From contig JAGKSW010000018.1 in the NCBI GenBank assembly GCA_018993265.1, positions 186,001 to 250,000 on the forward strand: 64,000 nt of DNA, in the 5' to 3' direction. Every line of letters starts with the position of its first letter. Within the stretch, counting starts at the first letter, position 1. Both the position numbers and the translations under genes were made by a program. Below, one piece after another: positions 9,856-19,123 of this stretch. The notes below the pieces were generated by a model. It had not been told where the DNA came from and did not search any database. It saw nothing but the letters and a program-made list of their open reading frames with translations. Source of the DNA: Nostoc sp. TH1S01. GTDB taxonomy: Bacteria > Cyanobacteriota > Cyanobacteriia > Cyanobacteriales > Nostocaceae.

Positions 9856-10268
9856 TCTTTGTGCGTAAGCCCTGATTTTATTAAAATTTGTAACAAAAGT
9901 TTTTCAGAAAAATATCCTTTACTTGCTGGTTGGTTCTAAACTAGTTACAAGCACATCTTTAGTTGTCATTCCTAGCTTTCAGGATCATAGTCAGATTTTG
10001 AGCGATCGCGGTAGGATTAGTAATAATTAAAATATTTGCAACAATCATTTACAAGCTGTACAAAGAAAAGTAACATCCTCGCGGATGAAACAACTTTCAG
10101 CAGTTAGCTATGTCTTTCTGTTTCTATATCTAACTAGCGAAAAATCAATACTTTTCTTTGAGTAACAGCCTATTATCAAGGTAACAGGCATTTTGCGACT
10201 ATGTTGATCAAAACACTATGGTCAAAAATGTCACCAGTAAAGCCTTCCTAAGCTGAACATCTGCTGGT
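9856..10268. other. intergenic region upstream of DUF502-nusB-ftsY
   Basis: About 410 bases between divergent genes. A repeat remnant, tttgtgcgtaagccctg, at about 9859-9875 resembles the end of the ACTTACGCA inverted-repeat elements seen elsewhere in this window. Otherwise it holds only presumed promoters. Confidence 0.5.
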
Positions 10269-11042
10269 ATGAATTCCGATCATCAGAGTTTCACTAGCCT
10301 AAAAAAGGAGAAACGAAGTTTGGTAATCGATCGCTTAAAGCAGGACTTAAAAAATGACCTGATAGCTGGATTGTTAGTGGTTATACCCCTAGCGACCACG
10401 ATTTGGCTAACAATCACGATCGCTAATTGGGTAATCGACTTTCTTACCCAAGTTCCCAAACAACTCAATCCCTTTGATGGACTACACCCAATACTAGTAA
10501 ATATACTGAATTTAGCTGTGGGTCTAGCAGTACCACTGTTAAGTATTTTGTTAATTGGGTTAATGGCTCGGAATATTGCTGGGCGATGGTTATTGGATGT
10601 TGGGGAGAGAGTATTACAGGCGATTCCCTTGGCGGGACAAGTATATAAAACCCTGAAACAGCTTTTAGAAACTTTGCTCAAAGATTCTAATGGGAAGTTT
10701 CGCCGTGTAGTTTTAGTCGAGTATCCCAGAAAAGGTATTTGGGCGATCGCTTTTGTCACAGGTGCGATCGCCAGTGAAATTCAAACCCAAATGTCTCGGC
10801 CGATGTTGAGCGTTTTCATCCCGACTACACCCAACCCGACTACAGGATGGTATGCCGTAGTCCCAGAAGAAGATGTCATCAACCTCTCAATGTCGATAGA
10901 AGATGCATTTAAGGTCATTGTCTCTGGTGGGATTGTGGCACCCAATACCCCTTTACCGCCCCTAGTTTTAGGCAAAGAACAAAATTTGGCAGGTTCAACC
11001 AAGGAATCAAAGCATTCAGTAATTTCCGTCGAGGAAATATAA
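10269..11042 (+). CDS. DUF502 family membrane protein
   Basis: 257 residues with two membrane segments: about 34-58 (LIAGLLVVIPLATTIWLTITI) and 75-105 (NILNLAVGLAVPLLSILLIGL). The family motif PLAGQVYKTLKQ lies between the membrane part and a C-terminal soluble beta domain (FVTGAIASEI, VFIPTTPNPTTGWY). DUF502 proteins are widespread in cyanobacteria and plants (LCV/COV-like); their molecular role is not established. It begins the plus-strand cluster with nusB (104-base gap) and ftsY, a grouping conserved in cyanobacteria. Confidence 0.88.
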   Translation: MNSDHQSFTSLKKEKRSLVIDRLKQDLKNDLIAGLLVVIPLATTIWLTITIANWVIDFLTQVPKQLNPFDGLHPILVNILNLAVGLAVPLLSILLIGLMARNIAGRWLLDVGERVLQAIPLAGQVYKTLKQLLETLLKDSNGKFRRVVLVEYPRKGIWAIAFVTGAIASEIQTQMSRPMLSVFIPTTPNPTTGWYAVVPEEDVINLSMSIEDAFKVIVSGGIVAPNTPLPPLVLGKEQNLAGSTKESKHSVISVEEI

Positions 11043-11146
11043 AATTTATCCGGCAAAGACACAAGTAAATAGATATTATGAATGTCTGGCTTTGTCGAAA
11101 TCTATTAAATTTTTACCCTTAATTTAGTGCTTAGGCACTCACTTCC

Positions 11147-11788
11147 ATGCAAGACCGCAAACCCCAACAAATTGCTCGTGAACTGGCGCTGTTGAGTCTC
11201 AGCCAGCTACCAGTCAACCCCAAAAAACTCACCGAAGAACATCTGCCCAAATTGGTATTAGCAACCGTGCGTACCTTAAGAGCAGAAGTGCAAGATACTT
11301 TAGACAATGCTGCTGCGGAATTGCAACGCAGTAACGATCGCCTATTGACCAGCCAAACTCGCGCTTCTGATATGAATAGTGCGAGGACGATGCTGCAAGA
11401 AGCGATCGCCTATACCCAAACTGCAATCAATCAACTCGGTGCAGCAGTTGAGTTTCCAGAATTAATTCAACTCGCAAATCAAGACAGAGAAGTCGGCAGA
11501 TATGCCATTCAAATTGTCAAAACAGTCAATGAGCATCGTACCTTGATCGATGAACAAATAGCGGCTGCTTTGGTAGATTGGCAAGTTAACCGCCTAGCTC
11601 AAATTGACCGCGATATTCTCCGCATCGCTGTAGCCGAAATAGAATTCTTAAACCTGCCTGAGAGCGTAGCAATCAACGAAGCTGTTTTGTTAGCCAAACG
11701 CTACAGTGGCGATGAAGGTCATCGATTTATCAATGGAGTTCTGCGCCGATTCACAGAACAAAAAAAACTGCCTAGTGTTTTATCCTAA
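11147..11788 (+). CDS. nusB: transcription antitermination factor NusB
   Basis: 213 residues. The C-terminal 110 residues carry the NusB signature, ending in [33 protein letters not shown]. The N-terminal half has an extended helical insert typical of cyanobacterial NusB, which explains the length compared with about 140 residues in E. coli. NusB binds boxA RNA with S10 and supports rRNA transcription antitermination. It is followed by ftsY after about 215 bases, so it is in the same direction but possibly separately transcribed. Confidence 0.92.
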   Translation: MQDRKPQQIARELALLSLSQLPVNPKKLTEEHLPKLVLATVRTLRAEVQDTLDNAAAELQRSNDRLLTSQTRASDMNSARTMLQEAIAYTQTAINQLGAAVEFPELIQLANQDREVGRYAIQIVKTVNEHRTLIDEQIAAALVDWQVNRLAQIDRDILRIAVAEIEFLNLPESVAINEAVLLAKRYSGDEGHRFINGVLRRFTEQKKLPSVLS

Positions 11789-12003
11789 CTTTGTAACCAT
11801 TATGAATGCTAAGTTGTGAGTTGAAGGTGAGGAGAAGTCAGTGGCTGGTGGGGTATTAATTACCCCCTCTCAGGAAACTGACATTGAGAGGTGAGGATAT
11901 CTCGGAGGTTTTCACCATAGGGAAGAGTAACAAATTCAATTAAACTCATAACTTACGAACTCATAACTCCTAACTTAAATCACAACTAACACCGTTAGCA
12001 GCA

Positions 12004-13578
12004 ATGGCTTTTAATTGGTTTCGTCGTCAACATAACGATTCTTCTGATACATCCTCTGAAACCCAACAGGCAGAAAATACTCCAGCACCTGTCACCCAAC
12101 CAGAGGCAACCGCAACCTCGGATACCAACCCAACAACTGCACCGGATTCGGCAGCAGATTTGTTGGCTTTTGCTAAAGCTGCCTATAAAAATATTCAGCA
12201 AAAACAACAATCTGAACTTGAAGAACCAGCCCCAACACCATCAGCAACACCAGAAACGGTAGCCGCAGTGACGGAAGAGGTAGCAAGTCAAGAACCTGCG
12301 GCCATTGTAGAAACCCCCCAACCAGAAATAGAGACAACTGTTGAGGAAACACCTGCAACAGAAACAGAAATTTCAGCTAGTACTGAAGAACCAACTTTTC
12401 AAGAAACCGAGGTAACACAGACGGGGGCATTATCTTTTTTAGAACGAGCAGCAGCAGAGCGGCAAGCTAAACAAGAACGCTTGATAGCTAATGCTATTGA
12501 AGTCCCAGCACCGGCATTGGCACAGCCAGCTAGTGTAAATGAAGAAACTGCCACAGAAATACCAGACTTGGCATTTGATGAAGGGTTTGTCTGGTCAGCA
12601 GAATTATTGGCGGCTCAAGGTAGACGTGCAGAAGACATTTCCATTGAAGAAATAACTTGGCTGAAAAAGTTACGGCAAGGATTAGACAAAACCCGGCGTA
12701 ACATCGTCAACCAACTGAAAGCCATTGTTGGACAAGGGCCACTTAACCAAGCGGCGGTAGCAGAAATTGAATCTGTACTGTTACAAGCTGATGTGGGTGT
12801 AGAAGCCACAGATTATATTATCAGTGCTTTACAGCAAAAACTGCGGGAAGAAGTTACGCCCCCAGAAGAAGCGATCGCTTACTTGAAACAAATCTTACGC
12901 GATATGTTGGATGAGCCAATTCGCAAATCCGACAAACCCAGCTTTGCTCCAGATAAAGACAACTTGAATATTTGGTTAATTACTGGTGTAAATGGTGCAG
13001 GCAAAACTACAACCATCGGTAAAATTGCCCATTTAGCTCAAAAGTCTGGCTACAGATGTTTGATTGGCGCAGCAGATACCTTTAGGGCGGCGGCTGTCGA
13101 ACAAGTCAAGGTTTGGGGAAATAGAAGCGGCGTAGAAGTCATTGCCAACCCTGGTAAAAATACAGACCCCGCCGCCGTGGTATTTGATGCGATCGCAGCA
13201 GCCCAAGCACGCGAGACAGAATTATTATTAGTCGATACCGCCGGAAGATTGCAAAACAAAAAGAACTTAATGGATGAACTCACTAAAGTTCGCCGGATCA
13301 TCGACAAAAAAGCCCCAAATGCCAAAATCGAATCTCTGTTGGTTTTAGATGCGACTCTCGGTCAAAATGGCTTGCGCCAAGCGGAAGTATTTTCCCAAGC
13401 CGCCCAACTCAGTGGTGTTGTATTAACCAAATTGGATGGTACAGCCAAAGGTGGTGTCGCATTAGCTGTAGTGCAGCAGTTGGGTTTACCAATTCGCTTT
13501 ATTGGTGCAGGTGAAGGAATTGAAGACTTACGTCCATTTTCAAGCTACGAGTTTGTCGAGGCTCTATTGAGTGGCTAA
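12004..13578 (+). CDS. ftsY: signal recognition particle receptor FtsY
   Basis: 524 residues. The first 200 are a low-complexity acidic region rich in E, T, A and P (the A domain, which targets the membrane). The NG domain follows: helical N domain about 215-310, then the GTPase with GVNGAGKTTTIGK (G1, about 330-342), DTFRAAAVEQ, DTAGRLQNKKNLMDEL, TKLDGTAKGG and GAGEGIEDLRPF. FtsY docks ribosome-SRP complexes at the cytoplasmic and thylakoid membranes. The start at 12004 has no strong Shine-Dalgarno site but begins MAFNWFRRQ, a typical amphipathic membrane-targeting start. Confidence 0.95.
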   Translation: MAFNWFRRQHNDSSDTSSETQQAENTPAPVTQPEATATSDTNPTTAPDSAADLLAFAKAAYKNIQQKQQSELEEPAPTPSATPETVAAVTEEVASQEPAAIVETPQPEIETTVEETPATETEISASTEEPTFQETEVTQTGALSFLERAAAERQAKQERLIANAIEVPAPALAQPASVNEETATEIPDLAFDEGFVWSAELLAAQGRRAEDISIEEITWLKKLRQGLDKTRRNIVNQLKAIVGQGPLNQAAVAEIESVLLQADVGVEATDYIISALQQKLREEVTPPEEAIAYLKQILRDMLDEPIRKSDKPSFAPDKDNLNIWLITGVNGAGKTTTIGKIAHLAQKSGYRCLIGAADTFRAAAVEQVKVWGNRSGVEVIANPGKNTDPAAVVFDAIAAAQARETELLLVDTAGRLQNKKNLMDELTKVRRIIDKKAPNAKIESLLVLDATLGQNGLRQAEVFSQAAQLSGVVLTKLDGTAKGGVALAVVQQLGLPIRFIGAGEGIEDLRPFSSYEFVEALLSG

Positions 13579-14362
13579 ACCTACATATAACAAACAAAAA
13601 ATTAAAATTTGAAAGAAGGGTGTAGGTGTTACAAACCCTTACACCCCTACACCTAGTCTCAAGCAATAATCTTTGTGCGTCAGTCCCGACCTTGTAAACC
13701 TAATTGAGAACTGCTATAAATACTGAAAAAAATCAAAAAGCTAAAGGGCATTCGTTAGTAAGTGGGCAAAAGCCTACTAATATAACCAAACAAGGTTGTC
13801 CAAAGTCAGGAGTAAATATGAAGTGAGTTTACTTAAAAATCCGCCAATATTCTCTAAATGTAAATTAAAAGTTAGAAAACGGCTCTAATATCGTGTCCGG
13901 TTAAAGACTTATCAAGAAGGCAGCAGAGGAAGCAGGGAGGCAGAGGGGCAGAGGAAGAGTTTTTGGGTTTTGTGCATAGATTCGGGAATTATCATTAATT
14001 AGCCGGACATGATATAACTTCTCAAGATAGAGCCAACTTTTCCCGAAAAATTTTAAGTTATCGCTTATTTCAGTAGCTGAATATTTCTCCGAGACAATAA
14101 AAAATCTCAAAAATTAGAAAAATTAATTAATTAATTAATTAAGAAATTTTATGTTTCATGATGTATGATTTGCTAATTGACTTCTGTGATCATGAAAAGC
14201 TTGATCAGCAATGGAGGCATTTACTGATTTATACTAATCAGCTTTTCCGTAAAAATACATGAAATTTCTGTATCTGTATTTAGTTAGAAATAAAATTGGC
14301 AAATGCCATACTTTTTTCTAGCTCTAGCTTACGTCTTTCTACGCTTGCTAAATTGACGTATC
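13579..14362. other. repeat-rich intergenic region after ftsY
   Basis: About 780 bases. It holds a G/T-rich repeat block at 13617-13690 (related to the one at 58652-58725), an inverted-repeat element at 13888-14015 and a TTAA microsatellite at about 14121-14143. No gene is supported; the minus-strand frame at 13901-14110 is made of the repeat element and its flank. Confidence 0.6.
13888..14015. mobile_element. 128-bp inverted-repeat element (MITE-like) with ATATCRTGTCCGG ends
   Basis: The left end ATATCGTGTCCGGTTAA (13888-13904) is repeated inverted at 13999-14015 (complement ATATCATGTCCGGCTAA), with two mismatches over 17 bases. The centre carries purine-rich tandem units such as GGCAGAGGGGCAGAGG. 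It encodes nothing. A solitary half site, TCATGTCCGG, lies at about 26660-26669, so the ends are dispersed in the genome. Confidence 0.75.
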
Positions 14363-15838
14363 TTGCCTCAATATGATTTAGCAATATTTTGCCGAAAAGA
14401 GTTATTAAGTAATTTAAAATCTACTACTCTTAACTGGATAATACCTGTGCCTGTGTCTCAAGTGCCCTTTCAACCTGCTGATGGTAATAATAGTGCCGCG
14501 ACGGATGTCACACCAGTCGTGGCACTAAAAGAACTTGTTTCGAGGTTGCATCGAGAACAGAACAAAATTCAAGATTTGCTGAGTTCTTTAGGATTTGCCC
14601 TCAGAAGCTTCAATAATTTAAATCAGTTTTTGGAACTGATTCCATTGATGGCAACAAGGGTGACAGATGCCGATGGTAGTGCCTTGTTTCTCTACAAACC
14701 TAACGGTCAAGTTAGGTTAGAGCAACTCCACTGGCAAGATAGCCGCCAGCGCAAAAATATTCGTAAAGCCTTAGAAACAGCCAGTAGTCAAATTACGCTG
14801 CTGCCCAATAGTACTCCTCTATCCAGTTCCACGGGAATTTTAGATGATCAGATGCATCGGTATTTGGGGCCTGATGTGCAAATATTCGGCACGGCAATTT
14901 TAGTTAAGCATACAGAACGCGGCTGGCTCTACGTCTTAAGTCGTGACCCTGACTATAGTTGGACAGAAACCAGACAAAAGCTAGTGCGTTTAGTTGCTGA
15001 CCAAACAGCAGTAGCAATTGAAAATGATGAACTAGCAGTAGAACTGAGGAAAAAAGAACGGCTAGATCAAGAATTAGAAATTGGGGCAGAAATTCAAAGG
15101 CGGCTTCTACCCCGTCAATGTCCGAATATTCCTGGTGTAGCACTAGCGGCACGTTGTAAGCCTGCTAATCGTGTGGGTGGCGATTATTACGACTTTATTC
15201 CCACGAATCATAATCAGTTGCAGTTAATCAATAGATTATCTCCAGAAAATAGCCGTTGGGGTTTTGTGATTGGGGATGTGATGGGAAAAGGTGTTCCCGC
15301 CGGATTAATTATGACCATGATGCGGGGAATGCTGAGGGGGGAAGTGTTACATGGCAATTCCCCGGCAGGGATTTTGCAAAATTTGAATCGAGTTATGTAT
15401 GCGGATTTGGAAAATTCGCACCGCTTCGTGACGTTATTTTATTCTGAGTACAATCCCCGAAATCGGATTTTATCCTACAGCAATGCCGCACACAATCCTC
15501 CCTTGTGGTGGCACGCAGCCACAAAAACAGTTAGCCGCTTAGATACTTTGGGGATGCTGATTGGTTTAGATGCTAACAGCCAATATGAAGATGCCCAGGC
15601 ACAGTTAGAACCTGGGGATACGATAATTTATTATACAGATGGCTTGACAGATGCTGCCGCAGCTAGTGGCGATCGCTTCGATGAAGAAAATTTTGTAGCT
15701 GCCTTCAGCGCTGCTTGTCGCTATTGCAACGGGCCAGAAGAAATTGTGGATTATTTATTTAACCAAGTTCAGCAATTTATCGGTGCTGATAGGCAAAACA
15801 CTGATGATATGACACTTGTGGTTTTGCAGATTGTTTAA
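14363..15838 (+). CDS. GAF and PP2C-type (SpoIIE/RsbU) serine phosphatase
   Basis: Up to 491 residues from a TTG at 14363. In-frame GTG codons near PVPVSQVPFQ (about residues 29-34) are alternative starts, and none has a clear Shine-Dalgarno site. A GAF-like sensor spans about residues 75-215 (ADGSALFLYKPNGQ, DQTAVAIENDELA). A short coiled linker reads KKERLDQELEIGAEIQRRLLP, a classic RsbU-type connector. The PP2C domain follows with the metal motifs GGDYYDF, GDVMGKGVPAGL, YYTDGLTDA and DDMTLVVLQ. Such proteins dephosphorylate anti-sigma-antagonist STAS partners in partner-switching pathways. The partner is not encoded nearby. It follows ftsY in the same direction but after a long repeat-filled gap. 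Confidence 0.88.
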   Translation: MPQYDLAIFCRKELLSNLKSTTLNWIIPVPVSQVPFQPADGNNSAATDVTPVVALKELVSRLHREQNKIQDLLSSLGFALRSFNNLNQFLELIPLMATRVTDADGSALFLYKPNGQVRLEQLHWQDSRQRKNIRKALETASSQITLLPNSTPLSSSTGILDDQMHRYLGPDVQIFGTAILVKHTERGWLYVLSRDPDYSWTETRQKLVRLVADQTAVAIENDELAVELRKKERLDQELEIGAEIQRRLLPRQCPNIPGVALAARCKPANRVGGDYYDFIPTNHNQLQLINRLSPENSRWGFVIGDVMGKGVPAGLIMTMMRGMLRGEVLHGNSPAGILQNLNRVMYADLENSHRFVTLFYSEYNPRNRILSYSNAAHNPPLWWHAATKTVSRLDTLGMLIGLDANSQYEDAQAQLEPGDTIIYYTDGLTDAAAASGDRFDEENFVAAFSAACRYCNGPEEIVDYLFNQVQQFIGADRQNTDDMTLVVLQIV

Positions 15839-15854
15839 TTTTTGTCCTTGATTA

Positions 15855-16496
15855 TTAGTCATTAGTTTTAGACGAAGGGCAAATAGCTAAGTTCCCTAAA
15901 ATCATTTCAAGCCAATGGGGATAAGCGTAAGAACTTGCAGCTATGAGTTTTTTCCCTTGGTAGTTATTGAATACCCAACTTGCTGTTAATTGCAGATTTC
16001 CTGGTAGATGACTATCTTCTCCAGAAGCTTCTAAAGCTAAACTCCACCAAGATTGCTCTTGAATTAACAGTTGCGTAATTTCCACAGCACAACTGTTATC
16101 AATACTTTCATTACTAGCAACGACTTGTACTGAAGAGTCAGATAAAATTTGATAGTATTGCAGACGACGGATTTTCTGAACATTCACCCATGTAGAATTA
16201 CCAAATACTGTTGCAGGCTGAAAACTTTCTCCTGTGGAATCGCTGCACATCCATTTACCCCACTTTTCAGCTTTACCTTCTATCAATTCCCCAAAATTCA
16301 GTACACCTAATTCTGCTTTGCGCCATTTGACTTCTAAGCGTTCTTGCCGCAGTTTTATTCCCAAATAATCGCATTTTTGCGCGTAAAGATACCAGTCTTC
16401 TCGCTGTTCGGGCGAACAGTTTTGCGGAAACCATTCTTCAATTTCTGTGGGAATTGTACCAGGGTAAAACCAGCGCAATTCGATAGTTGTGAGCAT
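15855..16496 (-). CDS. conserved hypothetical protein, possibly CYTH-like
   Basis: 213 residues, convergent with the PP2C gene 17 bases away. The N terminus alternates charged and hydrophobic residues (TTIELRWFYPGTIP, YLGIKLRQERLEVKWR), like the ExExK-type strands of CYTH/triphosphate tunnel proteins. Later stretches (QLLIQEQSWWSLALEASG, ASYAYPHWLEMIL) are conserved-looking but unnamed. The CYTH idea is only a resemblance. The start MLTTIELRW at 16496 is plausible because the first strand follows at once. Confidence 0.6.
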   Translation of the reverse strand: MLTTIELRWFYPGTIPTEIEEWFPQNCSPEQREDWYLYAQKCDYLGIKLRQERLEVKWRKAELGVLNFGELIEGKAEKWGKWMCSDSTGESFQPATVFGNSTWVNVQKIRRLQYYQILSDSSVQVVASNESIDNSCAVEITQLLIQEQSWWSLALEASGEDSHLPGNLQLTASWVFNNYQGKKLIAASSYAYPHWLEMILGNLAICPSSKTND

Positions 16497-16610
16497 AGGT
16501 AACTCATCTCCTCATCTGATACCTTATCCGCTACGACCCAGTTGGTGGGACAATGAAAACGATACATAATGTTTAATTTTTGTTACTTCCAGCCAAAGGA
16601 ATCTCTCACA

Positions 16611-17156
16611 ATGTGGAAAAAAATTGCAATTATTTGCCTATTAATGTTGAGCTTCAGCTTGAGTAATCCTGGTGTAGCTGCTGCGGCTGGATTTAAAAGC
16701 TATGTAGATACGGCTGATGGTTATCAGTTTTTATACCCCAATGGCTGGCTACCAGTGAAAGTTGCCAATGGCCCTGATGTCGTATTTCATGATTTGATAG
16801 AAATCTCTGAAAATGTTTCTGTGGTGATTAGTCCAGTTCCTGAAGGTAAAACCTTAAAAGAATTGGGCGCTCCCACAGAAGTTGGTTATAAACTGGGCAA
16901 AGCGGCACTTGCACCTTCAGATTCTGGACGGACTGCCGAATTAGTTGATGCGCGAGAGAAGGATACGGAAGGTAAAACCTACTATATATTAGAGTATTTA
17001 GTCAAACTACCGAATAATCAGCAACGACATAACATCGCTAGTGTTGCTGTTAGTCGTGGCAAACTGTTTACATTTAACGCCTCAATTCCTGAAAAACGTT
17101 GGACAAAGGTGAAACGGACTATGGAAAATGTTGTCGATTCTTTCACCGTGTATTAA
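16611..17156 (+). CDS. photosystem II PsbP-like (CyanoP) protein
   Basis: 181 residues from ATG 16611, chosen over the upstream ATG 16569 because of the Shine-Dalgarno AAAGGA at 16595-16600 and because MWKKIAIICLLMLSF is a clean signal peptide. The mature part opens with GFKSYVDTADGYQFLYPNGWL, the PsbP family hallmark, and ends with RTMENVVDSFTVY. PsbP-family proteins sit on the lumenal face of photosystem II and help its assembly. Typical CyanoP is a lipoprotein; no lipobox cysteine is visible at the predicted cleavage site here (GVAAAAG), so this may be a soluble lumenal PsbP-like paralogue. Confidence 0.88.
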   Translation: MWKKIAIICLLMLSFSLSNPGVAAAAGFKSYVDTADGYQFLYPNGWLPVKVANGPDVVFHDLIEISENVSVVISPVPEGKTLKELGAPTEVGYKLGKAALAPSDSGRTAELVDAREKDTEGKTYYILEYLVKLPNNQQRHNIASVAVSRGKLFTFNASIPEKRWTKVKRTMENVVDSFTVY

Positions 17157-17159
17157 TTA

Positions 17160-17276
17160 TTAATTAGGGAGTGGGGAGGGAGACAAGGTAGACAAGGGGG
17201 ACAAGGAAGACAGGGAGGCGTGAGGGATGAGGCGAAATGACAAATGACAAAGAACAAATGACCATTGACAAATGAC
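17160..17276. repeat. two short tandem repeats running into the maf start codon
   Basis: From about 17167 to 17220 lies a purine repeat of GGGAGACAAGG-like units. From 17236 to 17276 lie degenerate repeats of AATGACAAATGACC. The maf ATG at 17272 is itself part of the last repeat unit, so the 5' leader of maf consists of repeat DNA. Confidence 0.7.
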
Positions 17277-17871
17277 TATAAATATTCATCAATTTGTACT
17301 GGCTTCTGCTTCTCCTGCACGTCGGCGTTTGCTGCAAACGGTTGGGATTGAACCGATAGTTAGACCTAGTGATTTTGATGAGTCACAAATTCAACTGAGT
17401 GATCCTGGTGAGTTAGTGCAGGTTCTAGCTCAACGTAAGGCAGAAACGATCGCACCGCAGTTTGCATCAGCTTTAATTATGGGCTGTGACTCAGTTTTAG
17501 CTATTGATGGCAAGATTCATGGCAAACCAGCAGATGCAGCAGAGGCGATCACTCGTTGGCAATTTATGCAGGGTAATATAGGCGACTTATATACTGGTCA
17601 TGTGTTGATCGACACTTCCCAAAACCGGACTTTAGTTAAGTGTCAAGTAACAAAAGTTTACTTTGCGAAAATGAGCGATCGCGCAATCCAAGCTTATGTC
17701 GCTACCGGCGAACCTCTCAAATGTGCTGGTGCTTTTGCTTTGGAAGGTTTTGGTAGTTTATTTGTTGAGAAAATAGCAGGCTGTCACAGTAATGTTATCG
17801 GTCTGAGTTTACCTTTGCTGCGGCAGATGCTGGCAGAACTGGGATATGAAGTCACTGATTTTTGGCAATAA
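17272..17871 (+). CDS. maf: Maf-type nucleoside triphosphate pyrophosphatase
   Basis: 199 residues. Maf proteins hydrolyse non-canonical or methylated NTPs, or dTTP/UTP, to monophosphates and can inhibit septation. Visible motifs: [16 protein letters not shown] at the N terminus, [16 protein letters not shown] with the catalytic Asp, and [31 protein letters not shown] near the C terminus. The start ATG 17272 lies inside a short tandem repeat with no Shine-Dalgarno site, but the frame upstream offers no better start and LASASPARR must be close to the N terminus. Confidence 0.92.
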   Translation: MTINIHQFVLASASPARRRLLQTVGIEPIVRPSDFDESQIQLSDPGELVQVLAQRKAETIAPQFASALIMGCDSVLAIDGKIHGKPADAAEAITRWQFMQGNIGDLYTGHVLIDTSQNRTLVKCQVTKVYFAKMSDRAIQAYVATGEPLKCAGAFALEGFGSLFVEKIAGCHSNVIGLSLPLLRQMLAELGYEVTDFWQ

Positions 17872-17887
17872 ATTAACTCATCACAAC

Positions 17888-17935
17888 AGGACTTACGCCA
17901 AGTCTTCTGAAATTGAGAGTTTTTGCGTAAGTCCT
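17888..17935. repeat. 48-bp inverted repeat with AGGACTTACGC ends
   Basis: AGGACTTACGC at 17888-17898 is exactly inverted at 17925-17935. The same end sequence bounds a longer element at 47826-48000 and occurs at 63091-63105, so this is a short member of a dispersed inverted-repeat family. It separates the convergent maf gene and the small minus-strand gene and could serve as a transcript end. Confidence 0.8.
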
Positions 17936-18191
17936 AAACTATTGACTCTTGACTAAGACGTAATGTCACTTCCCCATGATCTGGAACCCAAGCTAACCAC
18001 TCATCGGCAGAAACTTGGCAAAGTAACAATGCTTCATCATAGCTGTATGGGCTAGGAGGTTCGACAAGGCGCACCCAGACAGAAGGTTGACATGACTTGA
18101 GGGAATTTTGACTATAGGCTTTGCTTAACCAAGCTAGGTTTTGTCTGACTGCTGGGACAGCACAATTTGGTCTTTGAGTATTAATTTGCAT
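17934..18191 (-). CDS. small conserved hypothetical protein (85 aa)
   Basis: 85 residues. The C-terminal part YDEALLLCQVSADEWLAWVPDHGEVTL looks like a conserved cyanobacterial small-protein domain, rich in acidic and aromatic residues. No signal or membrane segment. The stop lies inside the right arm of the inverted repeat at 17888-17935. Function is unknown. Confidence 0.65.
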   Translation of the reverse strand: MQINTQRPNCAVPAVRQNLAWLSKAYSQNSLKSCQPSVWVRLVEPPSPYSYDEALLLCQVSADEWLAWVPDHGEVTLRLSQESIV

Positions 18192-18385
18192 AGCCGAAGA
18201 CTACCTGATTAATGAAAATCAAAATAATTCTGTAACTAAGACTACAAAATAAGTAATTAATTTGAAAAGTCAATGTCTTATAACTTTACGTAACCAGTCG
18301 TAACAGTTTGCTTAATGTTGCGCGGCAGAATAGAAGTGGCACGGCTGGCTGTAGACTGGCCTTAGATAGCATTTCTGACGAGAAT

Positions 18386-19123
18386 ATGTCATTTACTTCA
18401 ACTCCCTCACTTCGTGAACAACAACATCCCCTAATTCGGCAGTTAGCTGATAGCATTGAGGCGGCTTGGCACAAGCATTTAGAACTGTCGCCTTACCATT
18501 TGCCAGCAGAGTTGGGATATGTGGAAGGTCGATTAGAGGGTGAGAAACTGACAATTGAAAATCGCTGCTATCAAACACCGCAGTTTCGCAAAATGCACTT
18601 GGAACTAGCGAAGGTGGGAAATATGCTGGACATTCTGCATTGCGTGATGTTTCCGCGTCCAGAATATGACTTACCGATGTTTGGTTGCGATTTAGTTGGT
18701 GGTAGAGGGCAAATTAGTGCTGCGATCGCTGACTTGTCTCCTGTCCACTTAGACTTGACCTTGCCAGTTTCCTATACAAATCAACTCACCGCACTGAAAA
18801 CCGTAGAATTTTCGCAACCGCGAGAATTACCAGAATGGGGTCACATCTTCTCAGAATTTTGTTTGTTTGTCCGTCCTAGTTCCCCAGAAGAAGAAGCGAT
18901 GTTCTTGGGACGTGTGCAAGACTTTTTAGAGGTGCATTGTACCCAAGCGATCGCAGCTAGTCCAGTTTCCCCTGAACAAACTCAGCAAATTCTCGCTGGA
19001 CAACGCAATTACTGTACCAAACAGCAACAAAACGATAAAACCCGCCGCGTCCTCGAAAAAGCCTTTGGGCAAGAATGGGCTGATAATTACATGACTACAG
19101 TCTTATTTGACTTGCCAGAATGA
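18386..19123 (+). CDS. pcyA: phycocyanobilin:ferredoxin oxidoreductase PcyA
   Basis: 245 residues from ATG 18386 ([12 protein letters not shown]). An upstream in-frame ATG at 18308 would add 26 residues unlike the family. PcyA reduces biliverdin IX-alpha by four ferredoxin electrons to 3Z-phycocyanobilin, the chromophore of phycobilisomes and phytochromes. The catalytic residues known from Synechocystis (Glu76, His88, Asp105) match E73 ([10 protein letters not shown]), H85 ([10 protein letters not shown]) and D102 ([22 protein letters not shown]). It is a single gene with a repeat-rich region downstream. Confidence 0.96.
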   Translation: MSFTSTPSLREQQHPLIRQLADSIEAAWHKHLELSPYHLPAELGYVEGRLEGEKLTIENRCYQTPQFRKMHLELAKVGNMLDILHCVMFPRPEYDLPMFGCDLVGGRGQISAAIADLSPVHLDLTLPVSYTNQLTALKTVEFSQPRELPEWGHIFSEFCLFVRPSSPEEEAMFLGRVQDFLEVHCTQAIAASPVSPEQTQQILAGQRNYCTKQQQNDKTRRVLEKAFGQEWADNYMTTVLFDLPE

